DNA of 25,719 bases, taken from positions 1 through 25,719 of the forward strand of contig CAKPDW010000012.1 of NCBI GenBank assembly GCA_934149115.1, in the 5' to 3' direction. The DNA comes from an uncultured Clostridia bacterium. Its GTDB lineage: Bacteria; Bacillota; Clostridia; TANB77; CAG-508. The notes beneath the pieces were generated by a model that did no database searches, was not told the DNA's origin, and saw only the letters and a list, made by a program, of their open reading frames with translations. Positions 1-6,852 of this stretch are shown piece after piece. The translations under genes and the position numbers were made by a program. The number at the start of each line of letters is the position of its first letter. Positions within the stretch are counted from its first letter, which is position 1.

Positions 1-648
1 AGGATCTGCCTCTAAAAGTAAATCAATATAATCTTCTTTATTTTCTATTTTTTTAACTTGCATTCTAGGTTCTCTTGGCATCTCGTAACCTTTGGGGAAA
101 CTAGGTTTCGTGGCATTGCGGTTATAATATCTCATCTCCTCTGAAAAAATACAACCACAATACTTTTGCATATACAATCCTAGTTCTCTAGCTTTAGCTT
201 GTCCAACTCTAAAACCTACTCTAAAATCTCTATACAAAAAATCAATATCATACTTCTCAGCAAGTTCTTCACACAGAGCCTTTAACTTATCATGTTGCTG
301 ATAAGGGCTAACAAACAAAGTAGACGTAAACGAATCAAAGCCATGTTCTTTAGCATACTTAACAGTACTCTCCAACCTCACTCTATAACAATAATTCATA
401 CATCTGCTACCTAAATCATTAATAACATTCTTGCAAAACTCTCTCAAACCATATTCATCATTAACAATCAACTCAAAATTAGCCATCTTACTATATTCAA
501 TTAAAGTATCCCTTCTAGTCTTATATTCAATATAAGGATGAATATTAGGATTATACCAATAACAAGTTGGTTCAATCCCTTCCTCTCTTAAACTCTTAAT
601 ACAATAAACACTACAAGGCGCACAGCACGTATGCATTAGTAACTTCAT
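1..648 (-). CDS. queH: Epoxyqueuosine reductase QueH (partial, C-terminus cut by window edge)
   Basis: Last step of queuosine synthesis: reduces epoxyqueuosine in tRNA to queuosine, using an iron-sulfur cluster (non-orthologous replacement for QueG). The reading frame is open from an ATG at 648 to the window edge (216 codons), with no stop reached. The N-terminus reads MKLLMHTCCAPCSVYC, with the adjacent-cysteine pair (C8, C9) typical of the DUF208/QueH family. Further along are a C-x2-C-type segment (RCMNYCYRVRL) and a second cysteine cluster (QKYCGCIFSEE), the expected metal-ligand groups. The start lies 1 nt past the stop of the Nudix gene, so the two are almost certainly co-transcribed and possibly translationally coupled. 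Family recognition is strong; the missing C-terminus cannot be judged. Confidence 0.93.
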   Translation of the reverse strand, partial: MKLLMHTCCAPCSVYCIKSLREEGIEPTCYWYNPNIHPYIEYKTRRDTLIEYSKMANFELIVNDEYGLREFCKNVINDLGSRCMNYCYRVRLESTVKYAKEHGFDSFTSTLFVSPYQQHDKLKALCEELAEKYDIDFLYRDFRVGFRVGQAKARELGLYMQKYCGCIFSEEMRYYNRNATKPSFPKGYEMPREPRMQVKKIENKEDYIDLLLEADP

Positions 649-649
649 T

Positions 650-1075
650 TTAATCCTTCTTTCTATTTTCAATCAAAAAAACTTTAACCTTCTCAGGCAC
701 CAAATTAGTTCTCTCTAAATTCTCATACTTAATAATTTCAATCTTATACACACCATAATATTCATCATGATTCGTAAACTCAGGTCCAGTTCCTGTTCCA
801 AGAACACCATCTACATATTCACACTCATAAAAAACTTGTATACTATCATCAAAATCATTATGAACCTCAATCAATCTTGACCCAACATTCACATGTATTC
901 CTAACTCTTCAAAAACTTCTCTTTTAACAGTTTCCTCTTCTCTCTCGCCAAGCTCCATTTTTCCACCAGGCACAACATAATAATCTCTAATCTCAACATC
1001 AGAATTCTTTTTAATTCTATGGATCAAAACAATACCATCATCTTTCTTAATAACTCCTCTTACACTCGTATGCAT
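650..1075 (-). CDS. Nudix hydrolase
   Basis: Small (141 aa) Nudix-fold pyrophosphohydrolase, acting on a nucleoside-diphosphate-linked substrate that the sequence does not reveal. The Nudix box is complete: G39 of GGKMELGERE begins the G-x5-E-x7-REUxEExGU signature, which ends in REVFEELGI, so the metal-binding glutamates are present. There is no extra domain, and the length is that of a single Nudix domain. The start is ATG, with only a weak purine-rich ribosome-binding site (AGAAAG), 13 nt after the stop of the membrane protein gene. The stop is directly followed by queH. The neighbourhood suggests an operon, but a link between this enzyme and queuosine synthesis would be speculation. Confidence 0.9.
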   Translation of the reverse strand: MHTSVRGVIKKDDGIVLIHRIKKNSDVEIRDYYVVPGGKMELGEREEETVKREVFEELGIHVNVGSRLIEVHNDFDDSIQVFYECEYVDGVLGTGTGPEFTNHDEYYGVYKIEIIKYENLERTNLVPEKVKVFLIENRKKD

Positions 1076-1088
1076 ACATTTTTTCTTT

Positions 1089-2600
1089 CTACAATTTAGA
1101 ATTAAACACCCAGAAATTCAAAATATCATCACTATATTCTAAATTGTCTATTATATAATCTCTTACCTTACCAGGATTTTGCCAATTCAAGCCACTCTTC
1201 TTCAACAAATAAATTGCATTCTCTTCATTATTAATTCTATCTATAATTTCATCTTCGCCATCGCCGCCAAAATTTCCTTTTAAAAACATATCATAATCTT
1301 TATTGTATTGATTTATAGGAATATAATATATTGCAGCTGATGCATCTAATATATATACTTTTTTTCCATTGCTTTGTTCCTGCAAAATATATTCATCAAC
1401 TTCTTTAATATATTCTTTTAAATCCTTGTCTTCAGGTATGTTTTTAAAATGTTGTAATTCAGTTTCTTTTTCTGTTAACACATATTTATATTTTATTTCT
1501 AATAATGAATTCCATACTAAAAATAATAGAAGAAAAATTGAAATAAAACTAATTAATATATATATATTTCTCTTTAATTTCTCACTATTTTCTGGCTCAA
1601 AATTTTTCATAAAACACTCATAAATCATATATGAAATTCCTATAAATGAAATCATTGAACCAATTAAAAAATGTATATTATCTGAAATAGGAAATGCAAC
1701 TATAAAAGTAGAAATTGAATAAGCAAATATTATATATAATTCTTTTGGTGTATTCTTTTTGAATAAAAATACAAACATCATAACTAAAGCTATTGGAACT
1801 ATTGTAGCTAAATATGATATATTTCCATTTTCTAACAAATTGCTATATGATATTTTATTTGAAAATGTTCTTATTCCTAATATAGCATAATTAATAAAAT
1901 CATTTACTGCTCCATTTATAATTAAATAAATGAAAAAAACAATTACAGGAATTATAGCTCCTAAAAACCTAGTTATTGCGATTTTTAAAAATTCCTTGAT
2001 TTCTTCTTTTTTTCTAATTTCAAATATTTTATACCCTATACATGCCATAGCAACTGCTATTCCAGTAGTTTGCTTAAATAAAATTGAAATTCCAGCAATA
2101 ATTCCTAAAAAGAAATTGTATTTAAAACTATATTCAAATGTGTTTCCTTTTATATTTTTTAATTCTATAAATAATAATATTAATGCTATCAATAATACTG
2201 CATAATTATAATCAATACACATTACATTTTTATATAAAGCTAAAAAAATTACAATCATGAACATTGGACCATTTTTAGGAAGTAATTTTTCTAATATTTT
2301 ATATGCCATAAAAAAAGTTAAACACATTAATAATACTGCTAAACACCTCATAAAAATTAATTCTGTACCAAATATTTTTAAAATTGCTCCACATATAATT
2401 GCTAACAAAGGCATTTGAACTATATTAAAGTCTTTATATGGTATTAACCCATCAGCTATGTTTCTCGAAAAATTAAAATTCCAAATTTCATCTAAATTAG
2501 AAATTGGATTTATAAAAATAGATGAAATAGCTACTACAGCTATAGCAAAAAGTATTAATACATCTGTTATAACTTTGTTTTTCTTAAATTTCTTTTCCAT
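1089..2600 (-). CDS. Multi-pass membrane protein, GT-C/GT39-like glycosyltransferase
   Basis: Very hydrophobic protein of 503 aa with roughly ten to twelve predicted transmembrane segments. Near the N-terminus, after the first segment, is an extracytoplasmic loop reading SNLDEIWNFNFSRNIADG. The acidic pair (DE) in that first loop is the layout of GT-C glycosyltransferases of the ArnT/PMT (GT39) group, which use polyprenyl-phosphate sugars. The C-terminal 100 residues are a soluble-looking domain containing YILDASAAIYYIP. The ribosome-binding site AGAGGG precedes the ATG. The gene follows ruvB by 19 nt and precedes the Nudix gene by 13 nt. The family assignment rests on general architecture and the first-loop motif, not on a full profile; the sugar donor and acceptor are unknown. 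Confidence 0.65.
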   Translation of the reverse strand: MEKKFKKNKVITDVLILFAIAVVAISSIFINPISNLDEIWNFNFSRNIADGLIPYKDFNIVQMPLLAIICGAILKIFGTELIFMRCLAVLLMCLTFFMAYKILEKLLPKNGPMFMIVIFLALYKNVMCIDYNYAVLLIALILLFIELKNIKGNTFEYSFKYNFFLGIIAGISILFKQTTGIAVAMACIGYKIFEIRKKEEIKEFLKIAITRFLGAIIPVIVFFIYLIINGAVNDFINYAILGIRTFSNKISYSNLLENGNISYLATIVPIALVMMFVFLFKKNTPKELYIIFAYSISTFIVAFPISDNIHFLIGSMISFIGISYMIYECFMKNFEPENSEKLKRNIYILISFISIFLLLFLVWNSLLEIKYKYVLTEKETELQHFKNIPEDKDLKEYIKEVDEYILQEQSNGKKVYILDASAAIYYIPINQYNKDYDMFLKGNFGGDGEDEIIDRINNEENAIYLLKKSGLNWQNPGKVRDYIIDNLEYSDDILNFWVFNSKL

Positions 2601-2619
2601 TTTTCCCTCTTATCTTTTC

Positions 2620-3645
2620 TTACTTTTCTTCATATTCTATACCTAAATGTTCATATGCTAATGGAGTAGCAATTCTACCTCTAGGTGTTCTGGCTATAAA
2701 ACCAATCTGCATTAAATATGGTTCATATACATCTTCCACTGTACCTCCTTCTTCTCCTATGGTTGCAGTCAAAGTTTCTATTCCTACTGGTCCTCCTTTA
2801 TAATTAAATATTATGGATTCTAGTATTTTTTTATCTGTATTATCTAAACCTAAATTATCAATTTCTAATTTGTTTAAAGCAAGACGTGCAATTTCTAATG
2901 TAATATCTCCATCACCTAAAACAAGTCCAAAATCAGCTACTCTTTTTAATAATCTATTCGCAATTCTTGGAGTTCCTCTTGATCTTTTGGCAATTTCTAA
3001 TGATGCATCTTTTGAAATTGTTAATCCTAATATATCAGCAGATCTTCTGACTATAGTATTCAAGTCTTCTGTATTATATAGTTCTAATCTATTAATAATT
3101 CCAAATCTATCTCTTAATGGTGTAGACAAACTTCCTACTCTTGTTGTTGCTCCTACCAAAGTAAATTTAGGTAAATCCAAACGAATAGATCTAGCACTTG
3201 AACCTTTTCCTATAATAATATCCAAAGTAAAATCTTCTAATGCTGGATATAATATTTCTTCAACATTTCTATTCATTCTGTGAATTTCATCAATAAATAA
3301 CACATCATTTTCTGATAATGTTGTTAAAATAGCTGCCAAATCTCCTGGTTTTTCTATTGCGGGTCCTGATGTAACTTTTATGTTTGCCTTCATTTCATTA
3401 GCTAATATATTTGCAAGTGTAGTTTTTCCTAATCCTGGAGGTCCATATAATAAAACATGATCTAATGGTTGTTCTCTTTTTTTAGCCGCTTCAATACATA
3501 TTTTCATGTTTTCTTTTACTTTATCTTGACCAATATATTCATTTAAAAATTTGGGCCTTAATGAAAGTTCCTGAGTTTCTTCAATTTCATCTTTTACTTC
3601 TGGAACTAATAAATTTTCATTTAATTCTTTTTCATCAAAATTCAT
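2620..3645 (-). CDS. ruvB: Holliday junction branch migration DNA helicase RuvB
   Basis: AAA+ motor that drives branch migration of Holliday junctions together with RuvA, in recombinational repair. The protein is 341 aa, normal for the family. Walker A GPPGLGKTT is at residues 68-76 and Walker B LFIDEIHRM has DE at 119-120. A sensor-1 region GATTR and an arginine-finger region STPLRDRFG (about 174-182) follow. The C-terminal winged helix ends in ARTPRGRIATPLA. The start is ATG, with TAGGAG eight nt upstream. The usual partner ruvA is not adjacent: the preceding gene is truB, separated by a terminator, a strong promoter and a leader of about 170 nt. Identification is secure. Confidence 0.98.
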   Translation of the reverse strand: MNFDEKELNENLLVPEVKDEIEETQELSLRPKFLNEYIGQDKVKENMKICIEAAKKREQPLDHVLLYGPPGLGKTTLANILANEMKANIKVTSGPAIEKPGDLAAILTTLSENDVLFIDEIHRMNRNVEEILYPALEDFTLDIIIGKGSSARSIRLDLPKFTLVGATTRVGSLSTPLRDRFGIINRLELYNTEDLNTIVRRSADILGLTISKDASLEIAKRSRGTPRIANRLLKRVADFGLVLGDGDITLEIARLALNKLEIDNLGLDNTDKKILESIIFNYKGGPVGIETLTATIGEEGGTVEDVYEPYLMQIGFIARTPRGRIATPLAYEHLGIEYEEK

Positions 3646-3812
3646 TTTCAGTATCTCCTATTTTTTTCATATTGTATCATAAAACATCACATAAAGAAAT
3701 CATTATATAAAAATATCTATAATTTGCCCATGAGGTTTTATTAGAACCCTATTATCTATAAACATCTTCCAAATCTAAGACAAGATTTCGTTTTATTTAC
3801 GAATCTTTGTTT
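3646..3812 (-). promoter_or_regulatory. Long untranslated leader of ruvB, function unknown
   Basis: About 167 nt separate the predicted start of transcription from the ruvB ATG. The 5' part can fold into a nine-pair stem with two bulges (CAAAGATTCG with CGAAATCTTG, loop about nine nt, around 3781-3809). A later segment, AGGGTT...AACCT, can form a smaller stem around 3733-3750. It does not match any riboswitch class that I can recognise, and there is no terminator-like U-tract in the leader. It is listed because of its length and folding; regulation is not demonstrated. Confidence 0.4.
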
Positions 3813-3818
3813 GGTAGT

Positions 3819-3847
3819 ATTCTATACTTTTTCTTCTACCTTGTCAA
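3819..3847 (-). promoter_or_regulatory. Sigma-A-type promoter of ruvB
   Basis: On the minus strand, TTGACA (3847-3842) is followed by exactly 17 nt and TAGAAT (3824-3819), five of six bases of the -10 consensus. It lies just after the truB terminator and points toward ruvB, leaving a leader of about 170 nt. A TATAAT near 3702 could be a second, weaker start, but its -35 is poor. Confidence 0.8.
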
Positions 3848-3881
3848 CATTTTTGCAAAAATATGTTTGCTTTTTGGTCGA

Positions 3882-3912
3882 CAAAAAACGACACATCTAT
3901 ATGTATCGTTTT
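3882..3912 (-). terminator. Rho-independent terminator after truB
   Basis: Minus-strand hairpin with arms AACGATACAT (3910-3901) and ATGTGTCGTT (3896-3887): ten pairs including one G-U, four-nt loop, followed by TTTTTTGT. It begins within a few nt of the truB stop and ends the nusA-infB-truB transcription unit before the ruvB promoter. Confidence 0.85.
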
Positions 3913-3915
3913 CTA

Positions 3916-4779
3916 TTACACTATAACATCTCTTTTAAGTAATTTATTTTTTACTGTTCCAATTCCTATAAAGTTCTGATTACTATATATTCTATAAATT
4001 CCATCTTCCAATTCAAATGACAACTGCACACCATTCAAAAACAATTCTTTTTTTCTGTTATTCAATATAATAGATTCATTTTTTTGAAATATTTCTTCAA
4101 TAGAAATAATATATTTTGTTTTTTCAACACTATCTTCCACCTCTGATAAAGTAACACTATTTTCTATTGAAAATTTATCTACTTTTGTTCTTTGCAAGGA
4201 TTTCATAAATCCTATAGTTCCCAAATTTTTAGCAATTGTTTCACACAAAGTCCTTATATATGTTCCTTTTGAACAAGAAACTCTAAATTTTATTTCATTA
4301 TTTACAAAATCAATATTCTCTACTAATATTTTGTAAATCTCAATATCTCTTTCTTTTCTTTCAATTTCTTGACCAGCTCTAGCATATTCATATAATTTTT
4401 TTCCATTAACCTTTATCGCCGAATACATTGGAGGCACTTGTTTATGCTTACCAACCATTTTTTCGATTATATCCCTATACTCTTTTTCACAATCTTTTTT
4501 CAACAAAAAGCCATCTTCTTCAATTACACTTCCTTCACCATCAGCAGAATCAGTTTTTATACCAAACTTTAATACAGCAACATATTCTTTATCATGTTCA
4601 ACTAAATACTTAGAAATTTTTGTTGCATTACCTATCATAACAGGTAAAACACCTGTAGCCTCTGGATCCAACGTACCACAATGTCCAACTTTTTTTATAT
4701 TAAAAATTTTTCTAATCTTAGCAACAACACCAAAAGAAGAAATACCTTTTTCTTTATTTATTAATACAATTCCATCCAT
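3916..4779 (-). CDS. truB: tRNA pseudouridine(55) synthase TruB
   Basis: Makes pseudouridine at position 55 in the T-loop of most tRNAs. The signature GHCGTLDPEATGVLPV holds the catalytic aspartate (the D of LDPEA) and sits about 35 residues in, as in the family. The PUA-like C-terminal region is short. The ATG at 4779 is chosen as start because AAAAGGA lies five nt upstream and the protein then begins MDGIVLINKEKG, the usual TruB start; a TTG fifteen nt further upstream is in frame but overlaps the preceding terminator hairpin. This gives 287 aa. It is the last gene of the rimP-nusA-infB operon; ribF and rpsO, which often follow truB, are absent here. Confidence 0.96.
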   Translation of the reverse strand: MDGIVLINKEKGISSFGVVAKIRKIFNIKKVGHCGTLDPEATGVLPVMIGNATKISKYLVEHDKEYVAVLKFGIKTDSADGEGSVIEEDGFLLKKDCEKEYRDIIEKMVGKHKQVPPMYSAIKVNGKKLYEYARAGQEIERKERDIEIYKILVENIDFVNNEIKFRVSCSKGTYIRTLCETIAKNLGTIGFMKSLQRTKVDKFSIENSVTLSEVEDSVEKTKYIISIEEIFQKNESIILNNRKKELFLNGVQLSFELEDGIYRIYSNQNFIGIGTVKNKLLKRDVIV

Positions 4780-4790
4780 AAAAATCCTTT

Positions 4791-4832
4791 TCAAAAAGCG
4801 ATTTTTATAAAATTAATTACAAAAATCGCTTT
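4791..4832 (-). terminator. Terminator-like hairpin between nrnA and truB
   Basis: Perfect 12-bp stem on the minus strand, arms AAAGCGATTTTT (4832-4821) and AAAAATCGCTTT (4806-4795), loop 14 nt, followed by a U-tract that makes TTTTT with the end of the arm. It starts seven nt after the nrnA stop and ends just before the truB ribosome-binding site. No promoter is evident between it and truB, so it probably terminates only partly or sets a lower truB level. Confidence 0.75.
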
Positions 4833-4838
4833 ATTATT

Positions 4839-5789
4839 TTATTTTAACATTCTCTTAGCCTGAGATAAAATTCTTTCCTTTGCTTCATCAAGAGGATAAG
4901 GCAATAAACAACCAGCAGCCTTAATATGACCACCACCATTAAATAACAAACATAAATCAGAAACATTAACATAATTGTTTGAACGAACAGATGCTTTAAA
5001 TCCCTTATCTGTTTCATACAAAAATATAGATATTTCAACACCTTTTACATCTCTACCATTTTCTGCAATTCCATTCAAATCATTTTGATCAATATGTAAT
5101 TCATCCATATCCTTTTTAGTAATATATGTATATGCAATCTGTCCATTTTCTAAGAATTCCAAACGATTTGAAGCTAACTTTCTTGCCTCAAAACGCTCTC
5201 TAGAAATATTGCTAAGAGCTTCTTTATAAATTTTTGAAATTTTAACACCCTTTTCCAAAAATTCTGAAGCAATTTCAAAAGTCTCTGAAGTAACACCCTC
5301 ATATCTAAAACCACCAGTATCAGTAATAATACCAGTAATCAAACAAGTAGCCATATCCTGAGTAATTTCATATTTAAAATACTTAAACATATTTGTTATT
5401 ATTTGCGCACAAGCTGGTGAAACTGGATTAACAAAATTCAAATCAGCAAACATACCATTTGAAGTATGATGATCAATATTAATTCTAACCTCTGATTTCT
5501 CAAAAGTATCATTTGGATCATCCAATCTTTTTATATCTCCACAATCAAGAGCAATAGCCAAATCATACTTATTCAAAGAAGGCTTTTGTAGCGCCTCATC
5601 AGCACAAGGCAAAAAACTAAAAGCATCTGAAAAATGAGGTATAACAACATCAACATTTTTTCCAATATTCTTCATTGCCATATAAAAAGCCAAACTACTT
5701 CCAATAGCATCACCATCAGGCTTTTCATGAGCAAAAATAACTATATTTTCTGCATTATCAATTGCATTTTTTATATCATCTAAAGTCAT
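4839..5789 (-). CDS. nrnA: DHH-family nanoRNase / pAp phosphatase NrnA
   Basis: Degrades 2-5 nt RNA fragments and dephosphorylates 3'-phosphoadenosine 5'-phosphate (known for B. subtilis NrnA). The protein is 316 aa, the family length. The DHH domain shows AHEKPDGDAIGSS (about 20-32), ALDCGD and IDHHTSNG, the metal-binding aspartates and histidines. The DHHA1 C-terminal domain ends with GGGHIKAAG, the substrate-binding glycine motif. The start is ATG, with AGAGAGG six nt upstream. It sits between rbfA (16-nt gap) and truB, its common place in Firmicutes. Both motif sets are complete, so an active enzyme is expected. Confidence 0.95.
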   Translation of the reverse strand: MTLDDIKNAIDNAENIVIFAHEKPDGDAIGSSLAFYMAMKNIGKNVDVVIPHFSDAFSFLPCADEALQKPSLNKYDLAIALDCGDIKRLDDPNDTFEKSEVRINIDHHTSNGMFADLNFVNPVSPACAQIITNMFKYFKYEITQDMATCLITGIITDTGGFRYEGVTSETFEIASEFLEKGVKISKIYKEALSNISRERFEARKLASNRLEFLENGQIAYTYITKKDMDELHIDQNDLNGIAENGRDVKGVEISIFLYETDKGFKASVRSNNYVNVSDLCLLFNGGGHIKAAGCLLPYPLDEAKERILSQAKRMLK

Positions 5790-5805
5790 AACAAACCTCT
5801 CTTTT

Positions 5806-6168
5806 CTAATCTTTATTCATATCTTTTGTAATTTTATCTAAAATAGCATCAATTCTAGAGCCATATTCAATAGATTCATCAAACAAGAAAATCAATTCAG
5901 GAGTCACTCTCAAATTAACTCTTTTAGCAATTGCAGAACGAATAAAACCTGAACATTTTTTCAATCTAGCTAAATTTCCCTTATTACTTCTAGCATTAAT
6001 CATACTAACATACACCCTAGCAAATCTCAAATCAGGAGTAGTATCAACCTTTGTAACACTAATCAAACCAGTAATATGAGGATCCTTCAAATCCTGAGAA
6101 ATAACAACACTAATCTCCTTCTTCAACTCCTCATTAACTTTATTCATTCTATTACTATTTTTTGGCAT
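5806..6168 (-). CDS. rbfA: 30S ribosome-binding factor RbfA
   Basis: Single KH-type domain protein (120 aa) that binds the 30S subunit during late 16S rRNA maturation. The sequence shows the family features: basic N-terminus MPKNSNRMNKVNEELKKE, the HITGLISVTKVDTTPDL strand region, then the RFARVYVSM and GFIRSAIAKRVNLR segments typical of RbfA. The start is ATG, with GAGGTG five nt upstream. It belongs to the nusA-infB operon, but a 684-bp repeat array separates it from infB. Two TATAAT boxes lie just upstream, so it may have gained its own promoter. The coding sequence uses more G-ending codons (GAG, TTG, AAG) than the genes around 10-20 kb. Confidence 0.95.
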   Translation of the reverse strand: MPKNSNRMNKVNEELKKEISVVISQDLKDPHITGLISVTKVDTTPDLRFARVYVSMINARSNKGNLARLKKCSGFIRSAIAKRVNLRVTPELIFLFDESIEYGSRIDAILDKITKDMNKD

Positions 6169-6197
6169 TTTTTCACCTCTTTCTCATAAAAACTCAT

Positions 6198-6229
6198 ATT
6201 ATACTAAATAAACTAAAACCTATATTATA
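6198..6229 (-). promoter_or_regulatory. Possible promoter(s) for rbfA
   Basis: Two perfect TATAAT boxes occur on the minus strand at 6229-6224 and 6203-6198, between the last, decayed repeat unit and rbfA. Neither has a convincing -35 at 16-18 nt. They are candidates for re-initiation downstream of the hairpin array; chance occurrence in AT-rich DNA is possible. Confidence 0.35.
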
Positions 6230-6325
6230 CAAAGCAGTATTACGATTTACTACCAAAATATACAAGTGTACCTGAGGATTTCCAATTTTAATTTAACACA
6301 GCAAGACGAAGTTTATTTTGATAAC
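6204..6325 (-). repeat. Repeat unit A (decayed)
   Basis: Nearest rbfA. Its 5' half in the transcript (6325-6283) matches the other units, with TTCGTCTTGC and TGTGTTAAAT. The apical region (ACACTTGT) and 3' half have drifted, and the middle stem is no longer paired. An eight-bp complement, AAATAAAC (plus strand 6206-6213) with GTTTATTT (6311-6318), remains from the outer arms. The candidate rbfA -10 boxes lie within or beside this decayed half. Confidence 0.7.
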
Positions 6326-6338
6326 GCTCCGTCATCAG

Positions 6339-6453
6339 GTTAAGCTTAGAATCCTTATTATGCAAGGCAGAATTAAATTGAAATACCGGAGCGTACGAGT
6401 GTACGTGAGAATTTCCAATTCAGCATCACACATAAACATAAGTTTTACTAACC
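6339..6453 (-). repeat. Repeat unit B (one arm diverged)
   Basis: The plus-strand left part, including the middle arm at 6369-6383 and the apical CGTACGAGTGTACG, is the same as in unit E. The other arm (6410-6453, TTTCCAATTCAGC and beyond) is unlike the other units, so the stem is incomplete. It ends with GGTTAG on the transcript strand, complementary to the neighbouring CTAACC of unit C. Confidence 0.8.
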
Positions 6454-6465
6454 TTCCGTCATCAG

Positions 6466-6585
6466 GTTAGCAAAAGAAACAAGTATTGCAAGGCAGAATT
6501 AAATTGAAAGACCGGAACGTACGAGCTGTACGTGAGGATTTTCAATTTAATTCTAACACAGCAAGACGAAGTTTATTTTGTTAAC
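6466..6585 (-). repeat. Repeat unit C
   Basis: Complete palindrome. The middle stem is a perfect 15 bp (6495-6509 with 6540-6554). The apical stem is ACGTAC/GTACGT around a five-nt loop GAGCT, one pair longer than in the other units. The outer arms pair through CAAAA/TTTTG and AAAC/GTTT (type-b arms shared with unit D). Confidence 0.85.
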
Positions 6586-6598
6586 GCTCCGTCATCAG

Positions 6599-6717
6599 GT
6601 TAGCAAAAGAAATAACAATTGCAAGGCAAATTAAAATTGAAAGACCGGAGCGTACGAGTGTACGTGAGGATTTTCAATTTTAATTTAACACAGCAAGACG
6701 AAGTTTATTTTGTTAAC
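6599..6717 (-). repeat. Repeat unit D
   Basis: Complete palindrome. The middle stem is a perfect 15 bp (6628-6642 with 6672-6686) but of different sequence from units C and E: a substitution and an indel in one arm are mirrored in the other. The outer arms are type b, as in unit C. Confidence 0.85.
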
Positions 6718-6730
6718 GCTCCGTCATCAG

Positions 6731-6849
6731 GTTAAGCTTAGAATCCTTATTATGCAAGGCAGAATTAAATTGAAATACCGGAGCGTACGAGTGTACGTGA
6801 GGATTTTCAATTTAATTCTAACACAGCAGAATAAGATTCTAAGTTTAAC
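6731..6849 (-). repeat. Repeat unit E (next to infB stop)
   Basis: The longest hairpin of the array. The middle stem is a perfect 15 bp (6761-6775 with 6805-6819). The outer arms are type a: GTTAA/TTAAC, CTTAGAATC/GATTCTAAG and TTATT/AATAA can all pair, with small interruptions. Its outer end lies three nt past the infB stop codon. Confidence 0.85.
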
Positions 6850-6852
6850 GCC

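Larger units (their letters stand above)
6204..6852 (-). repeat. Tandem array of ~132-bp palindromic units between infB and rbfA
   Basis: This non-coding stretch holds four good copies and one decayed copy of one unit. The constant linker CCGTCATCAGGTTA (plus strand) recurs at 6329, 6456, 6589 and 6721 (spacings 127, 133, 132). Between linkers each unit is a palindrome: outer arms of about 24 nt, a 15-bp middle stem, a CC/GG internal loop and an apical stem CGTAC-GAGT-GTACG. The array begins immediately after the infB stop. 6283-6409 and 6675-6801 are identical in 126 of 127 positions, showing recent duplication or conversion. No ORF of note and no ribosome-binding site occurs inside. It should be co-transcribed with the operon, but function is unknown. 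Confidence 0.9.

Noticed and set aside
3646..3812. PreQ1, T-box or 6S RNA in the ruvB leader
   Set aside because: A short AGGGTTCTAA...AACCT segment recalls preQ1-I, but the A-rich pseudoknot tail is missing. There is no T-box GGTGG-type sequence, and no long 6S-like hairpin with a central bubble.
4780..4794. TTG at 4794 as truB start
   Set aside because: It falls in the U-tract of the preceding hairpin and has no Shine-Dalgarno; the ATG at 4779 has AAAAGGA at proper distance and gives the family N-terminus.
6230..6852. CRISPR array
   Set aside because: Units are about 132 bp and palindromic throughout, with no unique spacers of constant length and no cas genes nearby.
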